From assembly GCA_026399475.1 (NCBI GenBank), contig JAPLQY010000074.1, positions 1 to 38,001 of the forward strand: a stretch of DNA of 38,001 nucleotides, written 5' to 3'. This DNA is from Rhodocyclales bacterium (GTDB lineage Bacteria; Pseudomonadota; Gammaproteobacteria; Burkholderiales; Rhodocyclaceae). Positions within the stretch are counted from its first letter, which is position 1. Every line of letters starts with the position of its first letter. Under the pieces are notes generated by a model. That model had not been told where the DNA came from, did not search any database, and saw nothing but the letters and a program-made list of their open reading frames with translations. Positions 8,201 to 16,735 of the stretch are shown piece after piece. A program made the position numbers and the translations under genes.

Positions 8201-9484
8201 ATGACAACTCAAGGACCACTCAAGACGCTGCGGCGCCTGGCCGGGCCCATCCTGGCCGCCGGTGCCCTGGTGCTCGCCGCGCCTGCACTGGCGCAACAGA
8301 AGGCCACCGACTGGGGCTGGCCACAGCCCTACGAAAAGATCTCGGACAAGTCGGTGCAATGGCTCAAGGACAAGGGCTGGTGGCCGCTGCAGATCGCCTT
8401 CCAGCCGCCCTGGTCGGGCCAGAACACGATCAACATCGTGATGGACAAGCAGGGCCTGCTGACCAAGCGCGGGATCGAGGCCAAGCTGCAGGCCTTTCCC
8501 TCGGGACCGGCGATCAACGAGGTGATGATTTCAGGTCGCTTCCAGGTCGGCAACGGCGGCAACTTTCCCTTCACTTCGCTGATCGACAAGAACATCCCGG
8601 TCAAGGCCATCGCGGTGATCAACGTCAACCTCCTGCATGCCATGGTGGTACCCAACGACTCGACGCTGAAGAGTCTCAAGGACCTCAAGGGCAGCAATCC
8701 GGCCGCGACGGTGGGCATCGTCACCGGTTCCTCGGCCGAGTTTTATTTCCAGATGTCGGCGGCCTACCACGGCCTGGAACTGGGCAAGGACGTGATCCTG
8801 AAGAACATGCCGCCGGGTGAGCAGATGGCGCTGCCCAAGGGTCTCGCCGGTGTCGTGCCCTGGGACCCGACGCCGACCATCATGACCGAGGAGCGCAAGG
8901 TCGGCCGTTTTCTGGACACGAGCTTTCCCTACAACGTGTATGAGGGCAACTTCTATGTCCGCCAGGAGCTGATCGACAACGTGCCGGATGTTGTGCAGGC
9001 CTTCAACGACGCGGCGGTCGAAGCCACGCTGTGGACGCGCCTCAATCCCGAGGCGGCGGTCAAGTCGATGCAGGAGGATCCGAACCTGAAGAACTACTCG
9101 CCCGAGATCCTGCTGCAGCAGGTCAAGGCCTACAACAACCTCTACAAGCCGACCTACATGTATCCGCTGGCCGACTTCTGGGGCAAGGCCAACGAGCCGA
9201 TCTTCAACTGGCTGTTCCAGCAAAAGCGCATCCAGCGTCCCCTCAAGGCGGCCGACTTCGCCGCTGCGGTGGACAAGCGTTTCATGGACAAGACTTTCGC
9301 CAAGCTGGGCTGGGCCATTCCCAAGGCACCGCCTTTCATCCCGGCCACTTGGGCGGGCCAGTTCGACAAGATGCCCTACCCGGAGTACTCGACGCCGCTC
9401 AATACCAAAGCGCCGCAGGTCTTCCCGGAAAAGGGTGACCTGACCAGGGCGTGGACCTTCGCCGGCAAGACGTTTAACCCGTAA
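8201..9484 (+). CDS. ABC transporter substrate-binding protein (NMT1/SsuA type)
   Basis: The product is 427 residues. ATG 8201 follows a strong AGAGAGGAGA site; an in-frame GTG at 8135, overlapping the previous stop, is less likely. A Sec signal with cleavage near ALA-QQ (residue 31) precedes a two-lobed NMT1/SsuA-like domain (GPAINEVMISGRFQVG, KSLKDLKG, TVGIVTGSSAEF). It is longer than typical taurine or sulfonate binding proteins, closer to the nitrate/bicarbonate NrtA/CmpA size class, so the ligand is open. It feeds the permease and ATPase downstream. The carboxylase genes on one side and dehydrogenases on the other suggest it captures the pathway substrate. Confidence 0.85.
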   Translation: MTTQGPLKTLRRLAGPILAAGALVLAAPALAQQKATDWGWPQPYEKISDKSVQWLKDKGWWPLQIAFQPPWSGQNTINIVMDKQGLLTKRGIEAKLQAFPSGPAINEVMISGRFQVGNGGNFPFTSLIDKNIPVKAIAVINVNLLHAMVVPNDSTLKSLKDLKGSNPAATVGIVTGSSAEFYFQMSAAYHGLELGKDVILKNMPPGEQMALPKGLAGVVPWDPTPTIMTEERKVGRFLDTSFPYNVYEGNFYVRQELIDNVPDVVQAFNDAAVEATLWTRLNPEAAVKSMQEDPNLKNYSPEILLQQVKAYNNLYKPTYMYPLADFWGKANEPIFNWLFQQKRIQRPLKAADFAAAVDKRFMDKTFAKLGWAIPKAPPFIPATWAGQFDKMPYPEYSTPLNTKAPQVFPEKGDLTRAWTFAGKTFNP

Positions 9485-9493
9485 GCGCAAGCC

Positions 9494-9519
9494 CCCGGGC
9501 GCGGTCCGCCGCGTCCGGG
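9494..9519 (+). promoter_or_regulatory. intra-operon hairpin between binding protein and permease genes
   Basis: CCCGGGCGCGG (9494-9504) pairs with CCGCGTCCGGG (9509-9519) over 11 pairs including one G-U, with a 4-base loop. There is no T run. Such hairpins after binding-protein genes often stabilise the upstream message and lower expression of the membrane components; here that is inferred from place and strength. Confidence 0.5.
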
Positions 9520-9555
9520 TCTGCTTCATCGCATAGGCATTCTGGGAGGAATCCA

Positions 9556-10365
9556 ATGACCACAGGCGTCACGCCGAAACCGCGGGGACCGGGCTTTCTG
9601 GCCAGGGCATTCGGCAAGCTGCGACGGCTCGCACTGATGACCGTGCTGCTTTGCATCTGGGAGTACGTCAGCCTGCACGTGCTGGATTCCACCTCGCGCA
9701 CGCTGCTGCCGCCGCCGACGCTGATCTTCACCGCGGCCTGGGAACTGATCAGCTCCGGAGAGCTGTTTCGCCATGCGCGCGACTCGCTGAAGCGCGAAAT
9801 GGTGGCCTTCCTGTGGGCCAGCATCTCGATCCCGATCGGCATCGCCATGGGCTGGTCGCGCATCGTGGACGAGCAGCTCGACACGATCATGGAAATGCTG
9901 CGCCCGATCCCTCCGCTGGCCTGGATTCCGCTGTCCATCCTGTGGTTCGGCATCGGCGACGAGCAGAACCAGTTCATCATTTTCCTCGGCATCTTCTTTC
10001 CCATCCTGCTCAACACCATCAACGGGGTGAAGGGGATAGAGCCGAACCTGATCCGCGCCGCGCGCTGCCTGGGTGCGGGCGAGGCGCAGATCCTCTGGCG
10101 CATCGTGGTGAAAGCCTCGCTGCCGCAGATCCTCACCGGCATCCGCATCGGCCTCGGTGTCGGCTGGATGGCCCTGGTAGCGGCGGAACTGGTCGGCGCC
10201 AACTCCGGCCTCGGCTTCCTCATCAACGATGCGCGCACGGTGCTGCGCACCGACTACATCATCGTCGGCATGGCCTCGATCGGTTTCATCGGCCTGCTGC
10301 TCGATCAGATCATCCGCTTCCTCGGTCGGCGACTGCTGCCCTGGTCACGCGGAATGGACCGCTAG
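9556..10365 (+). CDS. ABC transporter permease (SsuC/TauC type)
   Basis: The product is 269 residues from ATG 9556, with GGGAGGA just upstream. It is a BPD_transp_1 inner-membrane protein with about six helices. The coupling-helix region that contacts the ATPase is visible (GVKGIEPNLIRAARCLGAGEAQILWRIVVKASLPQ, including the EAA-type loop). It forms a homodimeric pore between the binding protein at 8201 and the ATPase at 10374. Confidence 0.9.
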   Translation: MTTGVTPKPRGPGFLARAFGKLRRLALMTVLLCIWEYVSLHVLDSTSRTLLPPPTLIFTAAWELISSGELFRHARDSLKREMVAFLWASISIPIGIAMGWSRIVDEQLDTIMEMLRPIPPLAWIPLSILWFGIGDEQNQFIIFLGIFFPILLNTINGVKGIEPNLIRAARCLGAGEAQILWRIVVKASLPQILTGIRIGLGVGWMALVAAELVGANSGLGFLINDARTVLRTDYIIVGMASIGFIGLLLDQIIRFLGRRLLPWSRGMDR

Positions 10366-10373
10366 GGCACACC

Positions 10374-11156
10374 ATGAGCAACCTGACCGTAGAAAATGTC
10401 ACCAAGATCTACCCCGGCCACAGCGCCGAAGACGAGCCGGTACTGGCGCTGGACGATGTCAGCTTCCGCGTCGAGGACCACGAGTTCTGCTCGGTGCTGG
10501 GCCACAGCGGCTGCGGCAAGACCACGTTGCTGACCATGATGGCGGGCTTCGAGCAGCCCTCGATGGGCCGCATCCTGGTCGACGGCAAGCCGGTGGGCAA
10601 GCCGACGTGGCAGCGTTCCGTGGTTTTCCAGGACTATGCGCTGTTCCCCTGGATGACGGTGCACGACAACGTCTCCTTCGGCCTGGAAATGAAAGGCATA
10701 CCGGCCGTCGATCGCGAGGAGATCATCCGTCGCCACATCGAACTGGTCGGCCTGCATGGCTTCGAGAACCGCTATCCGCACCAGTTGTCGGGCGGCATGA
10801 AGCAGCGTGTGTCGATTGCGCGGGCGCTCGCCGTCGATCCCAAGGTGCTGCTGATGGACGAGCCCTTCGCCGCGCTCGACGCGCAGAACCGGGCGCTGAT
10901 GCAGGAGGAGATGGGGCGCCTGCTGGCCAACGCCGACCCGGCGCTGCGCAAGACCATGCTGCTGGTCACCCACAGCATCGACGAGGCCGTCCTGCTTTCC
11001 GATCGCGTCATCGTCCTCACGCGGCGTCCCGGCCGGGTCAAGGCCAACATCGAGGTCAAGCTGCCGCGGCCGCGCGACGAGGACAGTCCCGACTTCGCCA
11101 AGCTGAAAAAGAAGATCCGCAACCTGATCCATGACGAGTTCGAAGTCGAGCACTGA
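10374..11156 (+). CDS. ABC transporter ATPase (SsuB/TauB type)
   Basis: The product is 260 residues from ATG 10374, eight bases after the permease. Walker A (GHSGCGKTT), Q-loop (VFQDYALFPWMTV), signature (LSGGMKQR), Walker B (VLLMDEPFAALD) and the H-loop (LLVTHSIDEAVLLSDRV) are all present, in the nitrate/sulfonate/taurine subfamily pattern. It powers the importer whose other parts lie immediately upstream. No regulatory C-terminal domain is seen. Confidence 0.93.
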   Translation: MSNLTVENVTKIYPGHSAEDEPVLALDDVSFRVEDHEFCSVLGHSGCGKTTLLTMMAGFEQPSMGRILVDGKPVGKPTWQRSVVFQDYALFPWMTVHDNVSFGLEMKGIPAVDREEIIRRHIELVGLHGFENRYPHQLSGGMKQRVSIARALAVDPKVLLMDEPFAALDAQNRALMQEEMGRLLANADPALRKTMLLVTHSIDEAVLLSDRVIVLTRRPGRVKANIEVKLPRPRDEDSPDFAKLKKKIRNLIHDEFEVEH

Positions 11157-11181
11157 GCAACATGGACGGCGGGGAAGCTGA

Positions 11182-11907
11182 GTGCAGATCTCCGCGACCC
11201 TGGTCGGGGCCATGATCATTGCCGGGGTCGGCGGCGTGGTGCGCGGCGCCACGGGCTTTGGCGGGGCGATGGTGATGACGCCGACGCTGTCCCTGCTGCT
11301 GGGTCCGATCCCTGCCGTGATCAGCGCCCTGCTGCTGGAAACCTTCGCCGCCTTTTCGATGCTGCCGGCGGCGGCACGCACGGCGCGCTGGCGCACCATC
11401 CTGCCGATCTGCGCGCTGGCCTGCCTGACCGCACCCATCGGCGCCTGGCTGCTGACGACGCTCGACCCGCTGCTGATGCGGCGCGCCATCGCGGCGACGG
11501 TGCTGATCTTCTCGCTCTTGCTGCTGACCGGCATCCGCTATCGCGGCCCGCAGCGCCTGGGCACTTCGCTGGCACTGGGCGCCACCAGCGGCGTGCTGGT
11601 CGGCGCCACCAGCGTCGGCGCGCCGCCCGTGATCCTCTACCTGCTCGCCAGCTCGGATTCGCCGCATGTGACGCGCGCCAACCTGACGCTCTTCGTCACC
11701 ATCATCTCGCTGGCGGCGCTCGCCGCGATGGCCTGGCGCGGCATGCTCGACAGCGGCAACAGCCTCACCGCATTGCTGCTCAGCCCCCTTTATCTGGGCG
11801 GCGTCTGGCTCGGCTCGCACCTGTTCGGCCGCATCGACGCCGCGGCCATGCGGCGCTGGACGCTGATATTCCTGGTCGTGGTTTCGGCGCTCGTGCTGGC
11901 GCTCTGA
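11182..11907 (+). CDS. TauE/SafE family membrane permease
   Basis: The product is 241 residues from GTG 11182. It is almost entirely hydrophobic, with about eight membrane segments and the family start VRGATGFGGAMVMTP. TauE/SafE proteins are linked to export of small organic anions such as sulfite, sulfoacetate or other carboxylates and sulfonates. Placed 25 bases after the importer ATPase, it could export a by-product or take up a second substrate. The direction and ligand cannot be read from sequence. Confidence 0.85.
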   Translation: MQISATLVGAMIIAGVGGVVRGATGFGGAMVMTPTLSLLLGPIPAVISALLLETFAAFSMLPAAARTARWRTILPICALACLTAPIGAWLLTTLDPLLMRRAIAATVLIFSLLLLTGIRYRGPQRLGTSLALGATSGVLVGATSVGAPPVILYLLASSDSPHVTRANLTLFVTIISLAALAAMAWRGMLDSGNSLTALLLSPLYLGGVWLGSHLFGRIDAAAMRRWTLIFLVVVSALVLAL

Positions 11908-11930
11908 ATTCATGTAGTGGAGATATTTCG

Positions 11931-12713
11931 ATGAAACTCGATGGCAAGGTGGCTGTGGTCACCGGCGCCGCAAGCGGCCTCGGTCTGGCAATTGCGCGGG
12001 CCTTCGCGCTGGAAGGCGCCAGGGTCGGCGTCGCCGATCTCGACCTGGCGGCGGCGCAGAAGGCCGTTGCAGAACTTCGCGCCGGCGGCGGCGAGGCCAT
12101 GGCGCTGCAAATGGACGTTACCGATGAAGCGCAGGTGAATGGCGGCATTGATGCCGTGACGGCCGCCTATGGCGGCATCGACATCCTGGTCAGCAATGCC
12201 GGCTTCCAGCATCTCGACACGATTGCCGACGTTTCCTTCGAGAACTGGAAGCGCATCCTCGCCGTGCATCTCGACGGCGGCTTTCTCACCACGCGTGCCT
12301 GCCTGCGCCACATGTATGCGCAGGGGCGCGGTGGCGCCATCATCCTGATGGGCTCGATCCACTCCAAGGAAGCCTCGGTCAGCAAGGGCCCCTACGTGGT
12401 CGCCAAGCACGGCCTGCTCGGGCTGTGCCGCACGGTGGCCAAGGAAGGCGGCGCCCACGGCGTGCGCGCCAACCTGATCTGCCCCGGCTTCGTGCGCACG
12501 CCGCTGGTGGAAAGGCAGATTCCCGAACTGGCGGCGCGCCTGGGGCTGAGCGAAGCGCAACTGATCAGCGACGTGATCCTGAAGACCACCGTGGATGGCG
12601 AATTCACCGCCGACACCGACATCGCCGACGTCGCTGTCTTCCTCGCCGCGTTTCCCTCGGCGGCCTTGACCGGGCAATCGATCAACGTCAGCCACGGCTG
12701 GAACATGGGATGA
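11931..12713 (+). CDS. short-chain dehydrogenase, 3-hydroxybutyrate dehydrogenase-like
   Basis: The product is 260 residues, a classical SDR. It shows TGAASGLG (11-18), NAG (89-91) and the catalytic Ser142, Tyr155, Lys159 (YVVAKHG). Asp36 after the second beta strand (GVADLDL) favours NAD. The C-terminal half (ICPGFVRTPLVERQIPE, then a terminal SHGW) resembles D-3-hydroxybutyrate dehydrogenases, including His144 near the catalytic Ser. Interconversion of acetoacetate and 3-hydroxybutyrate would fit the acetoacetate expected from the BKACE gene, but a pathway-specific alcohol is equally possible. It overlaps the next gene by ATGA. Confidence 0.85.
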   Translation: MKLDGKVAVVTGAASGLGLAIARAFALEGARVGVADLDLAAAQKAVAELRAGGGEAMALQMDVTDEAQVNGGIDAVTAAYGGIDILVSNAGFQHLDTIADVSFENWKRILAVHLDGGFLTTRACLRHMYAQGRGGAIILMGSIHSKEASVSKGPYVVAKHGLLGLCRTVAKEGGAHGVRANLICPGFVRTPLVERQIPELAARLGLSEAQLISDVILKTTVDGEFTADTDIADVAVFLAAFPSAALTGQSINVSHGWNMG

Positions 12714-14317
12714 GTGCGGCCACCCATGATTTCGTCATCGTCGGCGCCGGCAGCGCCGGCTGCGTGCTGGCCAACCGCCTCTCGGAGAACGGTCGCCATT
12801 CCGTGCTGCTGCTCGAAGCCGGCCCCGCAGACCGCTACCTGTGGATACACATTCCGATTGGCTACGCGAAGACCATGTTCCATCCGGTCTACAACTGGGG
12901 CTACTACACCGAGCCCGATCCGCACATGAACCAGCGCAAGATCTACTGGCCGCGTGGCCGGGGGCTGGGCGGTTCGAGCTCGATCAACGGCCTGATCTAC
13001 GTGCGCGGCCAGGCCGAGGACTACGACGCCTGGGCGCAGGCCGGCAACCCCGGCTGGGCGTGGCGCGATGTCCTTCCCTATTTCATCAAGTGCGAGCACA
13101 ACACGCGCGGCGCCAGCGAATACCACGGCAGCGGGGGACCGCTATGGGCTTCGGATATCGGCGAGGAACATGAGCTGATGGAGGCCATCATCCGCGCCGG
13201 CAATGAACGCGGCGTGCCGCGCAATGACGACTTCAACGGCACCCGGCAGGAAGGAGTCGGCTACTACCAATTGTTCACGCGCGAGGGTTGGCGCTGCAGC
13301 ACCGCGGTGGCCTACCTGAAGCCGGCACGCGACCGCGCCAAGCTGCGCGTCGAGACCGATGCTCATGCCACGGGAATAATCTTCGAGGGCAAGCGTGCGG
13401 TCGGCATCCGCTACCGCAAGAACGGGCAGGAGCACGAAGTGCGCGCCGCGAAGGAAGTCATCCTCGCCGCCGGCGCGCTGCAAAGTCCGCAACTGCTGCA
13501 GCTTTCGGGCGTCGGCGACGCGGTGCGCCTGCAGGCGCTGGGCATTGCCGTCACCCATCACCTGCCGGGCGTGGGCGAGAACCTGCAGGACCACCTGCAA
13601 CTGCGGCTGATGTACAAGGTGAAGAAGCCGATCACCACCAACGACGACCTGCAGTCCTGGTGGCGCCAGTTCATGATGGGCGTCAAGTGGATCACCCAGC
13701 GCAAGGGCCCGCTGGCCATCGGCATCAACCAGGGCGGCATGTTCACCCGCGTGATGCCCGGTTCGAAAACGCCGGACATCCAGTTCCACTTCGCCTCGGT
13801 CTCGGCCGAAATGGCCGGCGCGAAACCGCACCCCTGGTCCGGCTGCACCTTCTCGGTGTGCCAGTTGCGGCCCCAGTCGCGCGGCGCGGTCTTCCTCAAG
13901 TCGACGGACCCTCTGGCGGCGCCGGGCATGCTGCCCAACTACCTGTCGCACCAGGCCGACCGCGAATGCGCCGTGGCCTCGATCAAGTACGCGCGCCACC
14001 TGGCCGCGGCACCCGCGCTGGGAGACTACATCCGCGAGGAATACAGGCCCGGCCCGGGCATAGTCAGCGACGAGGAGATCCTCGACTGGGCGCGCAACTA
14101 CGGCGCCACCATCTTCCATCCCTCGGGCACCTGCAAGATGGGCGACGACCCGCTGGCCGTGGTCGATGCGCGACTGCGCGTGCATGGCCTGGCCGGCCTG
14201 CGCGTGGTCGACTGCTCGATCATGCCGACCCTGGTGTCGGGCAACACCAATGCGCCGGTGGTGATGATTGCGGAAAAGGCCTCGGACATGATTCTCGAGG
14301 ATCACGCCGGGACCTGA
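12710..14317 (+). CDS. GMC-family FAD-dependent alcohol dehydrogenase
   Basis: The product is 535 residues from ATG 12710, translationally coupled to the SDR. The Rossmann FAD motif (GAGSAGCVLANRLSE, 11-25), the GMC signature regions (RGRGLGGSSSINGLIYVRG; GALQSPQLLQLSGVG) and the catalytic His470 (FHPSGTCKMG) with Asn514 (SGNTNAP) are present, typical of choline and aliphatic alcohol dehydrogenases. There is no signal peptide, so it is cytoplasmic. It probably oxidises an alcohol to an aldehyde or ketone at the start of the pathway encoded by this cluster. The electron acceptor and substrate are unknown. Confidence 0.9.
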   Translation: MSAATHDFVIVGAGSAGCVLANRLSENGRHSVLLLEAGPADRYLWIHIPIGYAKTMFHPVYNWGYYTEPDPHMNQRKIYWPRGRGLGGSSSINGLIYVRGQAEDYDAWAQAGNPGWAWRDVLPYFIKCEHNTRGASEYHGSGGPLWASDIGEEHELMEAIIRAGNERGVPRNDDFNGTRQEGVGYYQLFTREGWRCSTAVAYLKPARDRAKLRVETDAHATGIIFEGKRAVGIRYRKNGQEHEVRAAKEVILAAGALQSPQLLQLSGVGDAVRLQALGIAVTHHLPGVGENLQDHLQLRLMYKVKKPITTNDDLQSWWRQFMMGVKWITQRKGPLAIGINQGGMFTRVMPGSKTPDIQFHFASVSAEMAGAKPHPWSGCTFSVCQLRPQSRGAVFLKSTDPLAAPGMLPNYLSHQADRECAVASIKYARHLAAAPALGDYIREEYRPGPGIVSDEEILDWARNYGATIFHPSGTCKMGDDPLAVVDARLRVHGLAGLRVVDCSIMPTLVSGNTNAPVVMIAEKASDMILEDHAGT

Positions 14318-14341
14318 GTGGCAAGGCGCTGACCGTGTGAG

Positions 14342-14617
14342 CTATTTCCTGCGCTTGTTGCCAATGGCATCAAGAATGGTTCTGGAAAATGATTTTGGGC
14401 GAGAAGCCTCGAGCATCGCGGACGGGGGAATCGGTGGTGGTATCGAAATCGACGAAGCCAGAACCGGATGCTTGCGAACCTTGATCCATTCACTCATGCC
14501 AACCTGCCATACGAGGGAGGTGTCATCCAGTTCGCCACGCTCGATCATCCCTTTGAGCTCATCCAGGGTAATCGGACCTGTTTGCTGACCGTTGCGGCAG
14601 TAGTGCCAGTTGCTCAT
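14342..14617 (-). CDS. GYF_2 domain (DUF4339) small protein
   Basis: The product is 91 residues from ATG 14617; a GTG four codons earlier (14629) is an alternative and neither has a strong ribosome site. Residues 1-55 match the GYF_2 pattern (WHYCRNGQQTGPITLDELKG, then SLVWQVGMSEWIKV), a fold often found at the ends of bacterial membrane proteins and thought to bind proline-rich peptides. The rest is a short tail with a PPPIPP stretch and basic end. It is a stand-alone domain, convergent with the GMC gene. Confidence 0.75.
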   Translation of the reverse strand: MSNWHYCRNGQQTGPITLDELKGMIERGELDDTSLVWQVGMSEWIKVRKHPVLASSISIPPPIPPSAMLEASRPKSFSRTILDAIGNKRRK

Positions 14618-14833
14618 TTCTATAACCACGTGATCAAGAAGGTTAAACGCTACTCCGATCCGTCATAAGTAACAACACTCACTTTAGGCATCGATCAGAG
14701 AGAGCATGCAGGCATGGCTGTTCAAGCCCGTGCCCCCATCGGGCAGGGGCCGGCCGATCGACGAAGAAAGAATCGGCAAGAGCTGATTTCCTCGTTTGCT
14801 GCTTGTCGGCTTGGCTCTGGCGCGACGGCGCAT

Positions 14834-15295
14834 TCAGGCGCCGAAACTATCCGGCATCTGAATCGCGACCACTTCGCCGCGGACGGTCGCGATACCGTCG
14901 ACGAACACGGTCGATGCGATGACCACCTTGCGCCCCTTGATCTCTTTTACTTGTCCGCGAATTTCAAGTTCCCGGCCCAGCGGCGTCGGCTTGAGGTAGC
15001 TGACCTGCAAGGATCCGGTGACAAAACGAAAGGCGGGCAGGCTATCCATCTCCCGCCCTGCGGCGCGATACATCGCGGCCGCTGCCGTCCCGGTACTGTG
15101 GCAGTCGATCAGAGAAGCCAGCAAGCCGCCGTAAACCAGACCCGGAATCGCCATGTGAAAAGGCTCAGGCAGGAAGCGCGTAATGCTTTCCTCGCCGTCC
15201 CAGAAGGTCTTGATCCGATGGCCGTGATTGTTGTGGCTGCCACATCCGTAGCAGTGGGAGAGGTTTTCCGGGTAGTAATCCTGAAAGGCTTTCAT
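14834..15295 (-). CDS. PaaI-like hotdog thioesterase
   Basis: The product is 153 residues. The hotdog core of 4HBT/PaaI thioesterases is visible: PGLVYGGLLASLIDCHSTGTA on the central helix, then SLQVSYLKPTPLG and ELEIRGQVKEIKGRKVVI strands. The N-terminus has an HCYGCGSHN motif common to one subgroup. It is expected to hydrolyse an acyl-CoA. A role in editing acyl-CoAs from the neighbouring catabolic cluster is possible but it is a separate transcript. Confidence 0.85.
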   Translation of the reverse strand: MKAFQDYYPENLSHCYGCGSHNNHGHRIKTFWDGEESITRFLPEPFHMAIPGLVYGGLLASLIDCHSTGTAAAAMYRAAGREMDSLPAFRFVTGSLQVSYLKPTPLGRELEIRGQVKEIKGRKVVIASTVFVDGIATVRGEVVAIQMPDSFGA

Positions 15296-15399
15296 GCTGG
15301 GGTTCCCTGTCGGACGCCATGCCGGGGTTGTTCGAAGCGCTATCTTACATAGGTGGCAGCGACAAGGTCCTGGCGCAGAACGACCAATTTTTTGTTGGT

Positions 15400-15439
15400 T
15401 TGAACTATTCGGAATTCTGATATATTAGTGGCTACTAAT
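15400..15439 (+). promoter_or_regulatory. candidate promoter with overlapping palindrome
   Basis: TTGAAC (15400-15405) and TATATT (15421-15426) resemble -35 and -10 boxes with a short 15-base spacer. The -10 overlaps ATTAGT-GGCT-ACTAAT (15424-15439), a perfect 6-base inverted repeat placed where a repressor would block transcription of the gene at 15459. Confidence 0.35.
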
Positions 15440-15458
15440 GTACCGGGGAGGGTAGTCC

Positions 15459-15941
15459 ATGGACAGCGAACAGAAGTGCTTGCTCGGCGAACAGGCCTAC
15501 GGGAAAGCAGTCAAGTATGAGCTTGATTACGGCTGCTGCCCGCAGTGTGTGCTGGCGACCGTGCAAGAAACCCTGGGGGTGATCGACGATCAAACCATCA
15601 AGGCGAGCCATGGTCTTTCAGGGGGGGGCGCCCTGCTCGGCGAAGGTGTCTGCGGTGCACTCAGTGGCGGCCTCATGGCTTTGAGTGCCAAGTATGGTCG
15701 CGACCGGGACAAGCTGGACAAAGGCCGCTACATAAACAACTTCAAGAAGGCCAGGGAACTGACCGAGCGCTTCCGTCAGGAATTCGGCGGCGTCACCTGC
15801 CGCGAGTTGCAACAACAGTTCACCGGCCGTACTTATGACATGTGGAACGCCGACGAATACAAGGCATTCGACGATGCCCGTGGCCAGCAATGCGCACACG
15901 CGACCGGGACGGTGACGAAGTGGGTGATAGGGATGCTGTAG
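15459..15941 (+). CDS. C_GCAxxG_C_C family putative redox protein
   Basis: The product is 160 residues from ATG 15459 with GGGAGGG upstream. The family signature is recognisable: GCCPQCVLATVQETLG (Cys26, 27, 30), a Gly-rich loop, GEGVCGALSGGLMALS (Cys65), then Cys114 (GGVTCRELQ) and Cys145 near the end. The spaced cysteines suggest a thiol redox or metal-binding role, but no function is established for the family. The Gly loop is encoded across a run of eight G (15621-15628), a possible slippage site. It stands alone between divergent and convergent neighbours. Confidence 0.8.
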   Translation: MDSEQKCLLGEQAYGKAVKYELDYGCCPQCVLATVQETLGVIDDQTIKASHGLSGGGALLGEGVCGALSGGLMALSAKYGRDRDKLDKGRYINNFKKARELTERFRQEFGGVTCRELQQQFTGRTYDMWNADEYKAFDDARGQQCAHATGTVTKWVIGML

Positions 15942-16015
15942 GGAATCCTGCTCGCCAAACGGCCTGATTCCGAGGCGACTCGCGGCCTGCGGTCGCGATT
16001 CACGATCATGAAAGT

Positions 16016-16642
16016 TCAGGGCTTTCGCGCAATCAGGCCGATCAGTGCCGAGCGTCCCTTGTGTCCCGCCCCTTCGGAAATTTCGTCCTCGTATTCGACG
16101 AGTTCCTCGATCTCCCAGTCGGCAAAGGCCGCAAGCAGTATTTCCCTGGTGTAGAGATTTTCAACGGCTGAAGGCCCGCCGGTCCTGAAGTCGAGTTGCT
16201 TCGGCGTGTAGCCGTGCAGCAGGACTCGTCCGCCGGGACGCGTGAGTTGTTTCATGGCCGCAAATTGCCGCTGCCGCGGCTCGGGGCCGACGAACTGGAT
16301 GAAGATGCCGAGCACCCAGTCAAAAGCGTTGCACAGTCGAGCCGGTGGCCAGCCCGGAGCAAGCATGTCGGCGATGACAAAACGGACATCGATCTTGCGC
16401 CCGACCGCCAGCCGCCGCGCCTTTTCGACCGCGACCGCCGAAATCTCGATAGCGGTGACGTTCAGTCCCTGTTCGGCAAGCCAGACTGAGTTCCTCCCCT
16501 CGCCGTCGGCGACCGACAGCGCAGTGAGTCCGGTCTGCAAAAGACCAGCCCGATGCGCAAGGAAACGGCTCGGTTCGGTGCCGAACAAATATTCATCACC
16601 GGCGTCGCGGTAGCGCTTGCTCCAGAGGGTTTCCTGGTTCAT
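16016..16642 (-). CDS. SAM-dependent class I methyltransferase
   Basis: The product is 208 residues. The AdoMet motif I appears as LSVADGEGRNSVWLAEQGLNV (split around residue 43), followed by an acidic residue at the end of strand 2 (TAIEIS) and a motif II-like FDWVLGIFIQF. The N-terminus WSKRYRDAGDEYLFGTEPS is typical of the tellurite-resistance/thiopurine-methyltransferase-like small methyltransferases. The methyl acceptor is unknown. Confidence 0.82.
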   Translation of the reverse strand: MNQETLWSKRYRDAGDEYLFGTEPSRFLAHRAGLLQTGLTALSVADGEGRNSVWLAEQGLNVTAIEISAVAVEKARRLAVGRKIDVRFVIADMLAPGWPPARLCNAFDWVLGIFIQFVGPEPRQRQFAAMKQLTRPGGRVLLHGYTPKQLDFRTGGPSAVENLYTREILLAAFADWEIEELVEYEDEISEGAGHKGRSALIGLIARKP

Positions 16643-16735
16643 TGATCAGCTTTCCATTCTTGTCTGCAGGGCGTCTTGCAAGCTTCATCAAGGTATTCGC
16701 AGTGCGCGCTTCGAGCGGGCATCGTTTCCACAGCC

